From CAILZL01 sp049840395 (lineage in GTDB: Bacteria > Pseudomonadota > Gammaproteobacteria > Steroidobacterales > Steroidobacteraceae), in the NCBI GenBank assembly GCA_049840395.1, contig JASGLD010000004.1:1-64000 (forward strand): a stretch of 64,000 nt of DNA, in the 5' to 3' direction. Under the pieces are notes generated by a model. The model searched no databases and was not told the origin of the DNA. It saw nothing but the letters and a program-made list of their open reading frames with translations. Shown piece by piece: positions 52,066-61,073 of this stretch; the first letter of the stretch is position 1, and the number at the start of each line of letters is the position of its first letter. Both the position numbers and the translations under genes were made by a program.

Positions 52066-53634
52066 CTACATCTTCTGCTTGAACGCAATAACCACCTGAT
52101 TACGCAGCGTGCGAAGTAGCCCCAGCTGCTTGGTGTCCACCTTGATGCCCGAGGACTCTTCCGAATCGGCATAGAACAGACCGATGGTCTGATTCTTGAC
52201 CACAATGGGCAGCAGCAGGAAGCTTTTGGCCGGCATGGCCTGGCGATGCCATTGCGGAATGCGGCTGACGATATTAGGCGCCAGTGCATCGTCGATGACA
52301 ATGTCCACGCCCTTGTCGAGCGCGACATGAAATACATCCGGCGCAAAGGCTAGCGGGAAGACGCACTTCTGAATGATCTGTTCGATGTGTTCGCCAAAGC
52401 CGAAGCGAGCGCGCATAGTGTTGAGTTTGGCGTCGCGAATGAACACCAGGGTGCGGCTGAAATCCATGCCGCGATACATGGTTTCCAACACCATCTGCAG
52501 AATGTCGTTGATGGCGAACTCGGTCACCAAGGTTTCGGTGACATCGCGGATGCCTGCCGAAAGAATTTGTTCCGGGTTGTGTGTGATGGTTTGCGTTTCC
52601 ACCGTTGCATCGAGCGCGTTCACATCCTGTAGCAACGGATCGGTGGCAGGGTCCTGATTGACGGCGGTGCTCGGCTTCGACTCATCTGCGTTGCCGGCCC
52701 AGGTTTTGATCGTGTTTAGTTTCTGGTTGTTGGTCACCGAGATATTCAGTGTGAGCGCGCGTTCGGCAATTTCTTCCAGGCCGCTATTGATGGCGGCATT
52801 CAATTCCTTGGCGTCCACCTTGATGGCTACGGCATAGCGCTTGGCGAGTGCCTGCAGTGCAGCCGGCTTGTCGGCTTCACTGGTGTGCAGGGCGGTTGCA
52901 CACAGTTCGCTGGCAAGATTGGCGGCGATGCAAAGTTTTTCGGCATCGGTGCCCGGCTGTTTGATATCGCGAGGGGTAACGGTCTGCATGCCCTGGATCA
53001 AACGATCGGGGAAATTCCAATGTTTGGCGACGCCTACGCCCAGGTCGCGATAAGAAATGCCCAGTACTTGGTGCGATGCGGCTTCTTCATTCATGCCGGT
53101 TTCCACCAGCCCGCGTATCTGTTCGCCTTCTTCGTAAAAGAAAAAAGTGGTCAGCAGTTTGCCCAGGCTCTGGAACATGGTGCAGATCACGCCTTCTTCG
53201 ATATTGCGTAACTGCAGTTGCTGGCAAAGCGGCTTGGACACTACGCCGGCAAAGAAGGCGCTGATGATTTCGTCCTGCATGGTCTTGGCTTGCGAGCTGC
53301 CCTTGGAAAATTCCAGCATCAGCAAACTCATGGCGACACTGCGTACCGCATCGAAACCCAGGATCAATACGGCCTTGGAGATGGTGTGGATACGGCCGCG
53401 GAACTGGCCGTAAGTGGCGGAGTTCACCACCTGCAGCATTTTGTTGGTGAAGGAAACATCACGCAGAATGGTCTGCGTAAGTTTGCGCACGCTGTCCGAA
53501 TCCGAACCGACAATACGATTGATGTCGGTGATCGTGGTGGTCAAGGCGGGAAAACCCGAGCGGCCGCCCAATCGCTGCAGGATGGTATCCAGCGGAGTGA
53601 TGGGTTCCCCAATATGCTCGGCAGTATTTGTCAT
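52066..53634 (-). CDS. HDOD-GAF regulatory protein
   Basis: A 522-residue cytoplasmic protein with an N-terminal HDOD domain (about 20-215: LPALTTTITDINRIVG-type start, NSATYGQFRGRIHTISKAVLILGFDAVRSVAMSL, then GKLLTTFFFYEEGE) and a C-terminal GAF-like domain (about 365-515: MDFSRTLVFIRDAKLNTMRARFGFG, KSFLLLPIVVKNQTIGLFYAD). HDOD proteins are catalytically inactive HD relatives that act in signalling. No membrane helix, so the signal is cytoplasmic. Monocistronic. Confidence 0.87.
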   Translation of the reverse strand: MTNTAEHIGEPITPLDTILQRLGGRSGFPALTTTITDINRIVGSDSDSVRKLTQTILRDVSFTNKMLQVVNSATYGQFRGRIHTISKAVLILGFDAVRSVAMSLLMLEFSKGSSQAKTMQDEIISAFFAGVVSKPLCQQLQLRNIEEGVICTMFQSLGKLLTTFFFYEEGEQIRGLVETGMNEEAASHQVLGISYRDLGVGVAKHWNFPDRLIQGMQTVTPRDIKQPGTDAEKLCIAANLASELCATALHTSEADKPAALQALAKRYAVAIKVDAKELNAAINSGLEEIAERALTLNISVTNNQKLNTIKTWAGNADESKPSTAVNQDPATDPLLQDVNALDATVETQTITHNPEQILSAGIRDVTETLVTEFAINDILQMVLETMYRGMDFSRTLVFIRDAKLNTMRARFGFGEHIEQIIQKCVFPLAFAPDVFHVALDKGVDIVIDDALAPNIVSRIPQWHRQAMPAKSFLLLPIVVKNQTIGLFYADSEESSGIKVDTKQLGLLRTLRNQVVIAFKQKM

Positions 53635-53873
53635 GATTTATAGGATTTGGTGCTTGCGATGAGTAACCGATAGCTGTTGCTGCCGGTTAGGGCATTCTCC
53701 TATTACATCGACTGAAGCTGAACATCCTTTAGCATTAAGCTGTGTAAAGATCAGCTTGTAGGACTAATCGCTGCCTGGATGGCGGATAAGCTGCGTAGGT
53801 TTTAAAAGTCGATGCAGGTGACCGAGCAAGTGCGCGTTGGATCACACTTCATACGCCATCTGGTGAGCGGTCG

Positions 53874-54593
53874 CTAAACCATCGAAGCCAGCCAACCCGA
53901 AATCGTGATCCATAGATGACTGTGACTGAAATGAGGGCGGAGCGATAAAACAAACAGTACCAGCATGCCGACTGAATAGGCGGGATGCAGGCTGCGCCGT
54001 CTGATCCAGTCGTTGGCGATGCCGACCAGCAGGGGAGAGCTCCACACCAGTATGAATAAAGAGTAGTGATTGCTGATGGGCGCGAACTCGATACGCACCA
54101 TGGCGGCATATAGAAGGACGGTGCACGCCACCACCATCAGACGCTTGTGTACCTCCGGTTGCTTGACGAAGTAAATGGCCGCACCAAACAGTAACGGGAA
54201 AGCGATCATGTCGGTGAACGGTGCGAAGTTGATCTGTTCGGCCAGTGCAATGTCGCCTGAGTGTACGTTCTTGATGAAGCGATTGAGGGTGACGGCCAGG
54301 CCCACCACATACATCAATACGCCATAACCCACCAGGAACTTGCCCATGCGGCGATGGAAGATCATCTTGTCCATCGCTGCGCATACCGTCTGAGCGAAGA
54401 ACAGGCCGAGCCAGATGACGTACACGGCGGCGTGCACGTGAATCACTGCATCCTTGGGCAGGTCGTGATTTAGTAGTTGCCGGATGCCCAGCGGTGCAAA
54501 GCCGGCTACCGCAATTGAGGCGATCAGCAGGCTCAAGCCGACGTAGAGTAAACCTTCCGGGGAGCGCCTTGCTTCGAGCTGCGAATCAGACAT
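53874..54593 (-). CDS. Seven-helix membrane protein of unknown function
   Basis: A 239-residue inner-membrane protein with about seven hydrophobic segments. The start is chosen at ATG 54593 (MSDSQLEARRS), because the N-terminal extension in frame to 54746 has no ribosome site. His and Arg residues in VIHVHAAVYVIWLGLFF and in MIFHRRMGKFL and PEVHKRLMVVA flank helices and resemble haem- or metal-binding membrane proteins (DUF2306/YwaF-like), but I cannot name the family. No operon partner. Confidence 0.65.
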   Translation of the reverse strand: MSDSQLEARRSPEGLLYVGLSLLIASIAVAGFAPLGIRQLLNHDLPKDAVIHVHAAVYVIWLGLFFAQTVCAAMDKMIFHRRMGKFLVGYGVLMYVVGLAVTLNRFIKNVHSGDIALAEQINFAPFTDMIAFPLLFGAAIYFVKQPEVHKRLMVVACTVLLYAAMVRIEFAPISNHYSLFILVWSSPLLVGIANDWIRRRSLHPAYSVGMLVLFVLSLRPHFSHSHLWITISGWLASMV

Positions 54594-54931
54594 GGAAATC
54601 GACTTGGATAAACAGGAGAGCGATGAAAAGTAACATTGCTGCGCTTGCATTGTCAGGAGTATCGATACGGATTTTACTAGTAGAGCTACAGTCGCGTTGC
54701 GATGTTTTTTTGCTTGAATAGCGCGTGATGTCTGTAAATAAGACATCGGTTCATTGAGTATTAAGGTGGGCTCCTTGGTGCAGTATTGATGTGCGGTTGC
54801 TAGCTGCTTGCAGTATGAGTTCTGCGGTTACTTTAAGTATACGAGCCACGCATAAAGGCCATGGTTTCTATCAAAAGCTTTGACTGCGGCTGGTGTTCGT
54901 CAAGCCTTGGGCTTGCAAGTATGACGATGCA
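54594..54931. other. Intergenic gap with no confident gene
   Basis: 338 bases between the membrane protein start and the phosphatase stop. It holds an imperfect hairpin GATGTCT/AGACATC (54726-54747) and an open frame of 32 codons at 54623 with AGGAG before it, which looks accidental (see rejected items). No RNA gene is visible. Confidence 0.5.
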
Positions 54932-55417
54932 TTAGCGATTAGCCTGAATTTCAACAACCAGCTGTGCGCACCCATCTTCCAGCAGATCCAGTACATGTTC
55001 GAAGCCGGAGGCCCCGCCATACCAAGGGTCCGGTACTTCCTTGGCGACATGATGGCGAAGATAGTCGCAGAAGCGACGGATCTTGTGCCGGTTGCTGTTA
55101 TTGGCCAAACGTAACAGGCCTGCGTGGTTGGAATCGTCCATGGCCAGTATCAGATCGAAGGCATCCAGGTCGGCGCGTGTGACCTGGCGAGCTGAACCTG
55201 TCATGGGCAGACCGCGTCGGCTGCCTGCTGCGCACATACGACGGTCGGGTGGATCGCCCTCATGTTCGTTGCTGGTGCCTGCCGAGTCGCAGCGTACATG
55301 TTTGTCTAACCCCGCATCCTGCAATAGTTTACGCATGACATTTTCTGCGGCGGGTGAGCGACAGATATTTCCCAAACAAACGAACAGGATGGAGGTGATG
55401 GATTCGCGTTTGTTCAT
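54932..55417 (-). CDS. Low-molecular-weight protein-tyrosine phosphatase
   Basis: A 161-residue enzyme of the low-molecular-weight phosphotyrosine phosphatase family. The P-loop CLGNICRSPAAE lies near residues 14-25 and the general-acid segment DPWYGG near residue 130; all catalytic residues (Cys, Arg, Asp) are present. ATG 55417 starts MNKRESITSILFVCLGN; the frame extends to 55444 without a better ribosome site. No tyrosine kinase or capsule genes are nearby, so the substrate is unknown. Monocistronic. Confidence 0.92.
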   Translation of the reverse strand: MNKRESITSILFVCLGNICRSPAAENVMRKLLQDAGLDKHVRCDSAGTSNEHEGDPPDRRMCAAGSRRGLPMTGSARQVTRADLDAFDLILAMDDSNHAGLLRLANNSNRHKIRRFCDYLRHHVAKEVPDPWYGGASGFEHVLDLLEDGCAQLVVEIQANR

Positions 55418-55814
55418 GACAGGAGTGTTGACTATCAATACCAAAAGTTGGGGGAGGCTGCGCTATGCTCGAAAAGATAATTGATGGCCACGTCGCGGAT
55501 CGACTCTGCAAGCATTGTGCATCATGGCTGCATGCAATGAATCTGGCTGCGCGCTCATGGTCGCAACTCACGTGTGTTGGTCATGAATAGATGACTGGGT
55601 TTAACTAAAATTAATGCGGATAATTGCTGCATTGTTCGTGTCGACAGCACTGAGTCAGTAAAGTCCTACAGCAACTGTCGCTATATAGTGTCGATAGTGA
55701 TGCTGCCCCACATCGTGTAAACATATCACCTGCGCTACGGTGTTTTGCATCTGGCGCGAGTAATAACAACTTCAGTGCTCTGCATCGGTGCGGGGACAGA
55801 AGAGGAGATTCGAT
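55418..55814. other. Intergenic gap with no visible gene
   Basis: 397 bases between divergent genes. I see no open frame with a ribosome site, no tRNA and no palindromic element of the families found elsewhere. The left third probably carries the phosphatase promoter and the right part that of the next gene. Confidence 0.5.
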
Positions 55815-56261
55815 ATGAAACGCGTGTTGCTAGGTATGTTGGTGAGTACGATGTTCGGCATGGCCGCCAATGCTGCCGACGTGGGAGTGTCAATCAGTAT
55901 TGGGCAGCCGGGTTTCTATGGCCAACTCGATATCGGCAGTTTTCCCAGACCGTCATTGATCTATGCCCAGCCGGTCATTATCAGTCGGCCTCCGGGTGTA
56001 GTGTTGGCGCCGGTGTATCTGCATGTGCCGCCGGGCCATGCCAAGAATTGGAAGCGCTACTGTGGACGCTACGATGCCTGCGGCCGGCCGGTGTACTTCG
56101 TGCAAGACCGTTGGTACAACGAAGTGTACGTACCCGAATATCGTCGAGTTAACTACAACGGTCGCGATGATCGTGGCCGCAACGACCATGATGACCACGA
56201 TGGTGACCATGATCGCGGCAATGGCCGGGGCAATGGCAAGGGCAAGGGTCGGGATAGATAA
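55815..56261 (+). CDS. Secreted protein with His/Asp/Arg-rich tail
   Basis: A 148-residue protein. Signal peptide (about 1-21, ending ANAAD), a middle part rich in Pro, Tyr and Val (about 30-100, with GRYDACGRPVYFVQDRWYNEVYVPEYRR), then a tail of about 45 residues made of Asp, His, Arg, Gly and Lys (NDHDDHDGDHDRGNGRGNGKG). The tail could bind divalent metals. GAGGAGA precedes the ATG at 55815. Upstream of a terminator and 62 bases before the next gene, the first copper gene. Confidence 0.7.
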   Translation: MKRVLLGMLVSTMFGMAANAADVGVSISIGQPGFYGQLDIGSFPRPSLIYAQPVIISRPPGVVLAPVYLHVPPGHAKNWKRYCGRYDACGRPVYFVQDRWYNEVYVPEYRRVNYNGRDDRGRNDHDDHDGDHDRGNGRGNGKGKGRDR

Positions 56262-56295
56262 TTCGGCTGAGTCTGCTTGATAAATTTGCTTGATT

Positions 56296-56333
56296 AACGC
56301 ACCTGCCGTTTGACACGGCAGGTGCGTTTTTCT
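56296..56333 (+). terminator. Terminator
   Basis: AACGCACCTGCCG/CGGCAGGTGCGTT stem of 13 pairs with a seven-base loop and a TTTTTCTT tail. Strong; it separates the secreted protein from the copper cluster. Confidence 0.93.
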
Positions 56334-56396
56334 TGATGTAGAGAAATGCATCCCGGTGTACTTGCCCGAATGCCCATCTGGCACTACTCTGCACAC

Positions 56397-56879
56397 ATGT
56401 CCAATCGCGTCACTTCCCGTTACCTGCTCTCGCTGCTGATTCTGTGGCAGTTGGTGGCGAGTGCCTTGGCGCATCCCTTGGAATTGCCCGTTCATTCTGC
56501 GCCCCAGGCTGTGGTTGTGGATATGACGGTGGCCCTGTCGGCAGTCAGCGAATCAATGGAAGAACATTGTGCTGAACATCAGCATATGAGCGCCGATGCC
56601 GACCATCAGATGGACATGGAGAGCGATTCTCAAGCCATGGATATGCATGCCATGCAGGGTGATCAATATTATGATTTGAATGGGCATGATTCCAGTGGGC
56701 ATGCTTCGCAGCATCCCTGCAAATCCGCCTGCAAATGCCCCTGTGCAGGAACCCCGGCCTTGGTGGCGTCCTTGCCCACTCTGGCAGTGTCCAAGCCCGA
56801 AGGCATCGTGTTGATGCCGATGACGCTGGCGCCTCGATCAATGGCGCCGGCCAAACTATTGCGACCTCCCATCGCCTGA
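56397..56879 (+). CDS. CopL-like His/Met/Cys-rich secreted copper-binding protein
   Basis: A 160-residue protein with a signal peptide (about 5-24, ending SALAHP), then a His/Met/Asp-rich middle (HCAEHQHMSADADHQMDMES, then AMDMHAM) and a Cys cluster (HPCKSACKCPCAG). This fits the CopL-type metal-binding regulators and other small periplasmic copper-binding proteins that precede copper-resistance operons in Xanthomonads. Start ATG 56397 is chosen for the compact signal peptide; a frame from 56346 adds 17 residues. No ribosome site is clear. It lies 92 bases upstream of a TolC-like gene. Confidence 0.7.
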   Translation: MSNRVTSRYLLSLLILWQLVASALAHPLELPVHSAPQAVVVDMTVALSAVSESMEEHCAEHQHMSADADHQMDMESDSQAMDMHAMQGDQYYDLNGHDSSGHASQHPCKSACKCPCAGTPALVASLPTLAVSKPEGIVLMPMTLAPRSMAPAKLLRPPIA

Positions 56880-56971
56880 CTCTCTTGCCAGAACAGTTGG
56901 TTCTGGCGCCAAGCCATGTTCTTGCTTGAGGCAATCAATGTGCTGTCCGCGCGTCGATTGCGGGAGTTATC

Positions 56972-58450
56972 ATGAAAATTCGTTTGCTGTTGCTGGCGGC
57001 CGCCGGGCTAGTCATTGCGCTGGCCAGTGGCTGCGCATCCTTGCCCGCCGATCGTGGCAGTGCTGCCAGCGTGCAACTATTAAAGACACGTTCCGCTGTG
57101 GCGGCCGATGTGCAATTGGGCGCGCATGCGGCCGACGTGGCTGAGTGGTTGAAGCAACCCTTGGATGCGGATGCTGCGGTACGAGTGGCCTTGGTGCGCA
57201 GCCCGCAGTTGCAAGCCTTGTATGCGCAGCTGGGTTTGGCGCAGGCCGATGTTTACGATGCCAGCCGGTTATCCAATCCCACGCTTGGCTTTATGCGCGC
57301 GACTTCCGCTGAAGGTGTGCGCACCACCTGGAATCTCACCCAGCGTTTTACCGAGCTGCTGTTCTTCAAATACCGCAAGGATCTGGCCGGTGGCGCGCGT
57401 TTGCAGGCCGAGCAGCGTGTCGCGCAGGCGGTATTGGAATTGGAAGCGCAGGTTCGTACTGCGTACTACCAATACATCACCGCCGAATTGGTGGCTCAAC
57501 TACATGAGCAAGGCGCCTTGGCTGCGCAGGCTTCCGCCGACTACGCACAAAGCCTATTCAAAGCCGGCAATGTGAGCGAGTTGCAGGTCAGTCGCGAACG
57601 TGTTGCCGCGAGTCAGGCCAAGGTGATCTGGCAATCTTCACTCAATCGCGCCACCAGGTTGCAAGCCGATTTGTTGACTGCAATGGGACTCGCTATGCAG
57701 AAGCAGGACATCGAATGGTTGCAGCGACTTAATGTGCCCGTTGAGCAGCAGTTGAATGCGACTGCCTTGCAAACATGGGCGGAGCAACAACGTGTTGACT
57801 TGGCCATGTTGCGTGAACAAGCGAATCTATTGAGCAAGGCCAGCACGCATACCCGTCGCTGGTTCTGGCTGGACGACAGCAGTGTGCAATTCGAGCGCGA
57901 GCGGGAGACCGATGGCACTACGCTCAAGGGAGTGGGGGGGAGTGTCGGACTGCCCTTGTTCAACCAGGGGGGCGGTGCGCGCTTGCGTGCGCAGGGGCAA
58001 TTGGAAACAGCGCAGGCTGAGTTATTACAGCATCAGCTGGCCCTGACTAATGACCTGCGGGCGCAGCTTGCTTCGCTACAGCGTGCGCGTGAAATCGTCG
58101 AAGAATATCGACAGACCCTGGTGCCCTTGCAGGAGCGGGTGGTGGAGCTGAGTCAACAACAGCAGAACTACATGTTGATCGGCGCCTTTGAGTTATTGAA
58201 CGCGAAGCGCGAACTATTGCAAACGTACCAGGACTACCTCACCGCCACCGGTGAGTACTGGGTCCAGTATGTGGCGCTGGAAAAAATCGTAGGCGGCAAG
58301 TTGCCTGAAGAGGCTGGTGATGCCAGCTATGGCATTTCAGTGGGTGTCGATGCTTTACCGGCCGCCGATGCCGCGGATACGAGCATGGATGACGCTGAAC
58401 ATGCGCAGCACAACATGAACATGAGCGACCAATCCAAGGAGGCGCCATGA
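56972..58450 (+). CDS. TolC-family outer-membrane efflux lipoprotein of copper operon
   Basis: A 492-residue outer-membrane-factor protein: lipobox ALASGC (acylated Cys near residue 21), then the repeated helix-rich TolC/CusC pattern (about 70-465: RVALVRSPQLQALYAQLGLAQADVYDASRL, later AEQRVAQAVLELEAQVRTAYYQY, QSLFKAGNVSELQVSRERVAASQA). The C-terminal tail AEHAQHNMNMS is His/Met-rich, as in proteins of copper operons. The start follows GGGAG. It overlaps the multicopper oxidase gene by four bases (ATGA), so the two are co-translated. No RND pump or adaptor is adjacent, unlike CusCBA. Confidence 0.87.
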   Translation: MKIRLLLLAAAGLVIALASGCASLPADRGSAASVQLLKTRSAVAADVQLGAHAADVAEWLKQPLDADAAVRVALVRSPQLQALYAQLGLAQADVYDASRLSNPTLGFMRATSAEGVRTTWNLTQRFTELLFFKYRKDLAGGARLQAEQRVAQAVLELEAQVRTAYYQYITAELVAQLHEQGALAAQASADYAQSLFKAGNVSELQVSRERVAASQAKVIWQSSLNRATRLQADLLTAMGLAMQKQDIEWLQRLNVPVEQQLNATALQTWAEQQRVDLAMLREQANLLSKASTHTRRWFWLDDSSVQFERERETDGTTLKGVGGSVGLPLFNQGGGARLRAQGQLETAQAELLQHQLALTNDLRAQLASLQRAREIVEEYRQTLVPLQERVVELSQQQQNYMLIGAFELLNAKRELLQTYQDYLTATGEYWVQYVALEKIVGGKLPEEAGDASYGISVGVDALPAADAADTSMDDAEHAQHNMNMSDQSKEAP

Positions 58451-59730
58451 AGATTTCACGACGCAATATATTGCTCGCTTCGGGCACCGCGGCATTGGCG
58501 GCTGGTGCGCAAAGTGGTGTGGCAGCGGAAAGCGGCAAAGTGGCCGGTAACTACACACCTGTGCGCACACTCAATGGTTGGAGCTTGCCGTACAAGCTGG
58601 TCGACGGCGTGAAAGAGTTTCACTTGGTCGCTGAGGAAATCGATCACGAGTTCGCGCCGGGTTGCACCGCCAAGTGCTGGGGTTACAACGGCTCGACGCC
58701 AGGTCCGACATTGGAGGCGGTGGAAGGCGACAGGGTGCGTATCTATGTCACCAATCGTCTACCAGAGCACACCACCATTCACTGGCACGGCATTCTGCTG
58801 CCTTCTGGCATGGATGGTGTTGCTGGTTTATCCCAGCCGCCGATCGGTGTGGGTGAAACCTATGTGTACGAGTTCACGCTGAAGCAGAGCGGTACCTACC
58901 TGTATCACCCACATGCGGATGAAATGTTGCAGCTGTCCTCCGGCATGATGGGTATGTTCATCATTCATCCCAAGGCGGGCGAGGCACGGCGCATCGATCG
59001 CGACTATGCCTTCATCCTGCACAACTGGGCGTTGCATCCGGGCACCTATCGGCCCGATCCATCGATCATGCAGGACTTCGATCTGTGGACCTTCAATAGC
59101 AAGGTGTTTCCCGCCATCAATACGCTGGTGGCGCGCGCCGGCGAACGAGTGCGTATTCGCATCGGCAATCTGTCGATGTGGAATCATCCCATGCACTTGC
59201 ACGGTCATCAGTACGATGTGACGGGTTCCGATGGTGGACGCTGGCCGCAGGCGCAGTGGCGGCGCGAGACCACCGAGATTGTCGGCGTAGGTCAGACCCG
59301 CGATCTGGAATTCACCGCCACCGAAGGCGATTGGGCGCTGCACTGCCACATGTCGCATCACACCATGAATGCCATGGGACACGGCGTTCCCAATGTGTTG
59401 GGTGCGTCGGTGGGCGATACCGAGGCGGCCATCAAGCGACTGTTGCCCGGCTACATGGCGATGGGCGAGAAGGGTATGGCGGAGCATCAGGATCATGCAG
59501 CACACATGCCGGGTCCGGCCAATACGCTGCCCATGATGACGGGCGATGGACCGCAGGGCAATCTGGAAATGGGCGGCATGTTCACCGTGCTCAAAGTGCG
59601 GCGCGATCTGGCAGCCAATGATTACCGCGAGCCCGGTTGGTATGAGGCGCCATCGAACACCGTGGCGCGGATGGTGAGTGAAGATCCGGAATTTGGCGAG
59701 CCGGTGCGGCGCAAGCCAGATACGAAATGA
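58447..59730 (+). CDS. Periplasmic multicopper oxidase (CopA-type)
   Basis: A 427-residue multicopper oxidase that probably oxidises Cu(I) to Cu(II). The N-terminus has a twin-arginine-type signal (SRRNILLASG...). Copper ligands: HWHG near residue 111, HPHAD near 155, HPMHLHGH near 247 and HCHMSHHTMNAM near 299, which supplies type-1, type-2 and type-3 sites with the axial Met. The C-terminal part has another His/Met cluster (AEHQDHAAHMPG). Length is shorter than the three-domain CueO/CopA enzymes but covers all sites. AGGAGG lies before the ATG. Co-translated with the TolC-like gene. Confidence 0.92.
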   Translation: MKISRRNILLASGTAALAAGAQSGVAAESGKVAGNYTPVRTLNGWSLPYKLVDGVKEFHLVAEEIDHEFAPGCTAKCWGYNGSTPGPTLEAVEGDRVRIYVTNRLPEHTTIHWHGILLPSGMDGVAGLSQPPIGVGETYVYEFTLKQSGTYLYHPHADEMLQLSSGMMGMFIIHPKAGEARRIDRDYAFILHNWALHPGTYRPDPSIMQDFDLWTFNSKVFPAINTLVARAGERVRIRIGNLSMWNHPMHLHGHQYDVTGSDGGRWPQAQWRRETTEIVGVGQTRDLEFTATEGDWALHCHMSHHTMNAMGHGVPNVLGASVGDTEAAIKRLLPGYMAMGEKGMAEHQDHAAHMPGPANTLPMMTGDGPQGNLEMGGMFTVLKVRRDLAANDYREPGWYEAPSNTVARMVSEDPEFGEPVRRKPDTK

Positions 59731-59795
59731 TCAATGTTCACTGCCTATTAGTGAACCAATAAGTTCTGTTTTATTTCTTAGTTGAGGAGATGGTT

Positions 59796-60152
59796 ATGAA
59801 AAAGTATTTATCGTATTTGTCGGCGTTGGTATTGTCGGTCACGATGTTCACCGGCGCCGTGCAGGCGCATTCGCATCTGCATAGCTCCAATCCTGCCGAC
59901 AACAGCAAACTCGAAACTGCACCGAAAAATTTGCAACTCGAGTTCAGTGAAGCCGTGAAGCTGACCGCACTTACCGTTCAAAAGGGTGATGCTGCGGCAC
60001 AGGAGTTGAGCCCATTGCCTGCGGCGGCGGCCAAGCAGATCAGCGTTGCCATGCCGGTGCTTACTGCAGGCAGCTACATTGTCAAGTGGCGCGCTCTCAG
60101 CGCGGACAATCATGTTGCCTCGGGCAAGTTTGTGTTCACGCTGACCAAGTGA
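59796..60152 (+). CDS. copC: Copper-resistance protein CopC
   Basis: A 118-residue periplasmic copper-binding protein of the CopC/YobA family. After the signal peptide (to about residue 23, ending VQAHS), the mature part starts HSHLHSSNPADNSKLE, which carries the N-terminal Cu(II) ligand His, and ends with the conserved LSADNHVASGKFVFTL containing the His ligand. The middle is a Greek-key beta barrel. GAGGAG six bases before the ATG at 59796. Followed 23 bases later by CopD. Confidence 0.93.
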   Translation: MKKYLSYLSALVLSVTMFTGAVQAHSHLHSSNPADNSKLETAPKNLQLEFSEAVKLTALTVQKGDAAAQELSPLPAAAAKQISVAMPVLTAGSYIVKWRALSADNHVASGKFVFTLTK

Positions 60153-60175
60153 ATATTTGATGACCTGGGTTAACT

Positions 60176-61021
60176 ATGAATTGGGTTGATGTTATTTCGG
60201 TAGGTATCAGAGCCATGAGTTTCATGGCTCTGATGCAGGCAGCAGGCGCGGTATGGTTTCTGCTGCTGCTTGACGACGCACGGCCGATTACCTACTCGGT
60301 GCGTCGTCTGGCGCGCGTCAGCGCCATGATTGCGTTGCCACTGATTTTGTTGCATCACGTCATGGAAGCCGGGCGTATGGCGGGCGAATGGTCAGGGGTG
60401 TTCGATGTTTCCTTGCAGTCCCTGGTGTTGACTACGACGACAGCGTGGGCAAATGGGCTGCGTTTCGTCGGTTCGCTGCTGATTGCTTTAAGCATCCGCA
60501 TGTCAAACAAGGTGGTCGTGATCATAGGCGCGCTGTTGATTGCCATCTCGTTCACGGTAACCGGGCATATATCCATTCACCCGCAGCAATGGTGGCTTAC
60601 GATTTTCTTGTTTGTGCATGTAACGGTGGCTGCTTTCTGGTTTGGTTCGTTGTTGCCCTTGCTGGTGGCCTGCCGTCAGGCGCCGCAGGCTGCGGCTTTG
60701 ATGGTGATTCGATTTTCCGCATGGGCAAGTTGGCTGGTGCCCTTGCTAGCCTTGTTGGGCGTCGGCATGGCCTGTGCACTTCTGCCGGATATCAATGCGC
60801 TGAGTACGCCTTATGGTGTGCTGTTGCTGAGCAAGGTAGTGGGCTTTTCACTGCTGATGGCCTTGGCTGCATTGAACAAATGGCGATTGGGACCGGCATT
60901 GGTCAATGGCGGTGGTGCAGTGCGTGCATTTCGCATCAGTGTGTGGTGTGAGTACGCGTTGCTGTGTGTGATCTTTATCGCCACCGCTGTGATGACCGGA
61001 TTGTTTTCCCCCGAGGCATAA
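60176..61021 (+). CDS. copD: Copper-resistance membrane protein CopD
   Basis: A 281-residue inner-membrane protein with eight or so helices of the CopD family. Conserved His residues at the membrane edges: LLHHVMEAGRMAGEWSG near residue 65, TGHISIHPQQWW near 125, and the LFVHVTVAAFWFGSLLPL segment. CopC and CopD together move copper across the inner membrane. ATG 60176. Its stop codon lies in a hairpin, and the next gene begins 53 bases later. Confidence 0.9.
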   Translation: MNWVDVISVGIRAMSFMALMQAAGAVWFLLLLDDARPITYSVRRLARVSAMIALPLILLHHVMEAGRMAGEWSGVFDVSLQSLVLTTTTAWANGLRFVGSLLIALSIRMSNKVVVIIGALLIAISFTVTGHISIHPQQWWLTIFLFVHVTVAAFWFGSLLPLLVACRQAPQAAALMVIRFSAWASWLVPLLALLGVGMACALLPDINALSTPYGVLLLSKVVGFSLLMALAALNKWRLGPALVNGGGAVRAFRISVWCEYALLCVIFIATAVMTGLFSPEA

Positions 61022-61048
61022 CCATTACAGTGATGAACTGTGGTTATG
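61017..61048 (+). other. Hairpin spanning the CopD stop codon
   Basis: CATAACC (61017-61023) pairs with GGTTATG (61042-61048); an inner ACAG/CTGT extends the stem past a small bulge. It lies between CopD and the P-type ATPase. No T-tract, so it may be a message-processing or stabilising element, not a terminator. Confidence 0.5.
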
Positions 61049-61073
61049 AGGATTGAATCAAGCGAGTTGAGTT

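Noticed and set aside
54623..54721. A 32-codon open frame with an AGGAG ribosome-site match
   Set aside because: Short, no signal or domain, and no conserved neighbour; a chance match is likelier than a small gene.
56397..56879. Reading the CopL-like protein as an intact CopL regulator of known mechanism
   Set aside because: His, Met and Cys content and location fit, but sequence similarity cannot be judged by eye; only a CopL-like binding protein is claimed.
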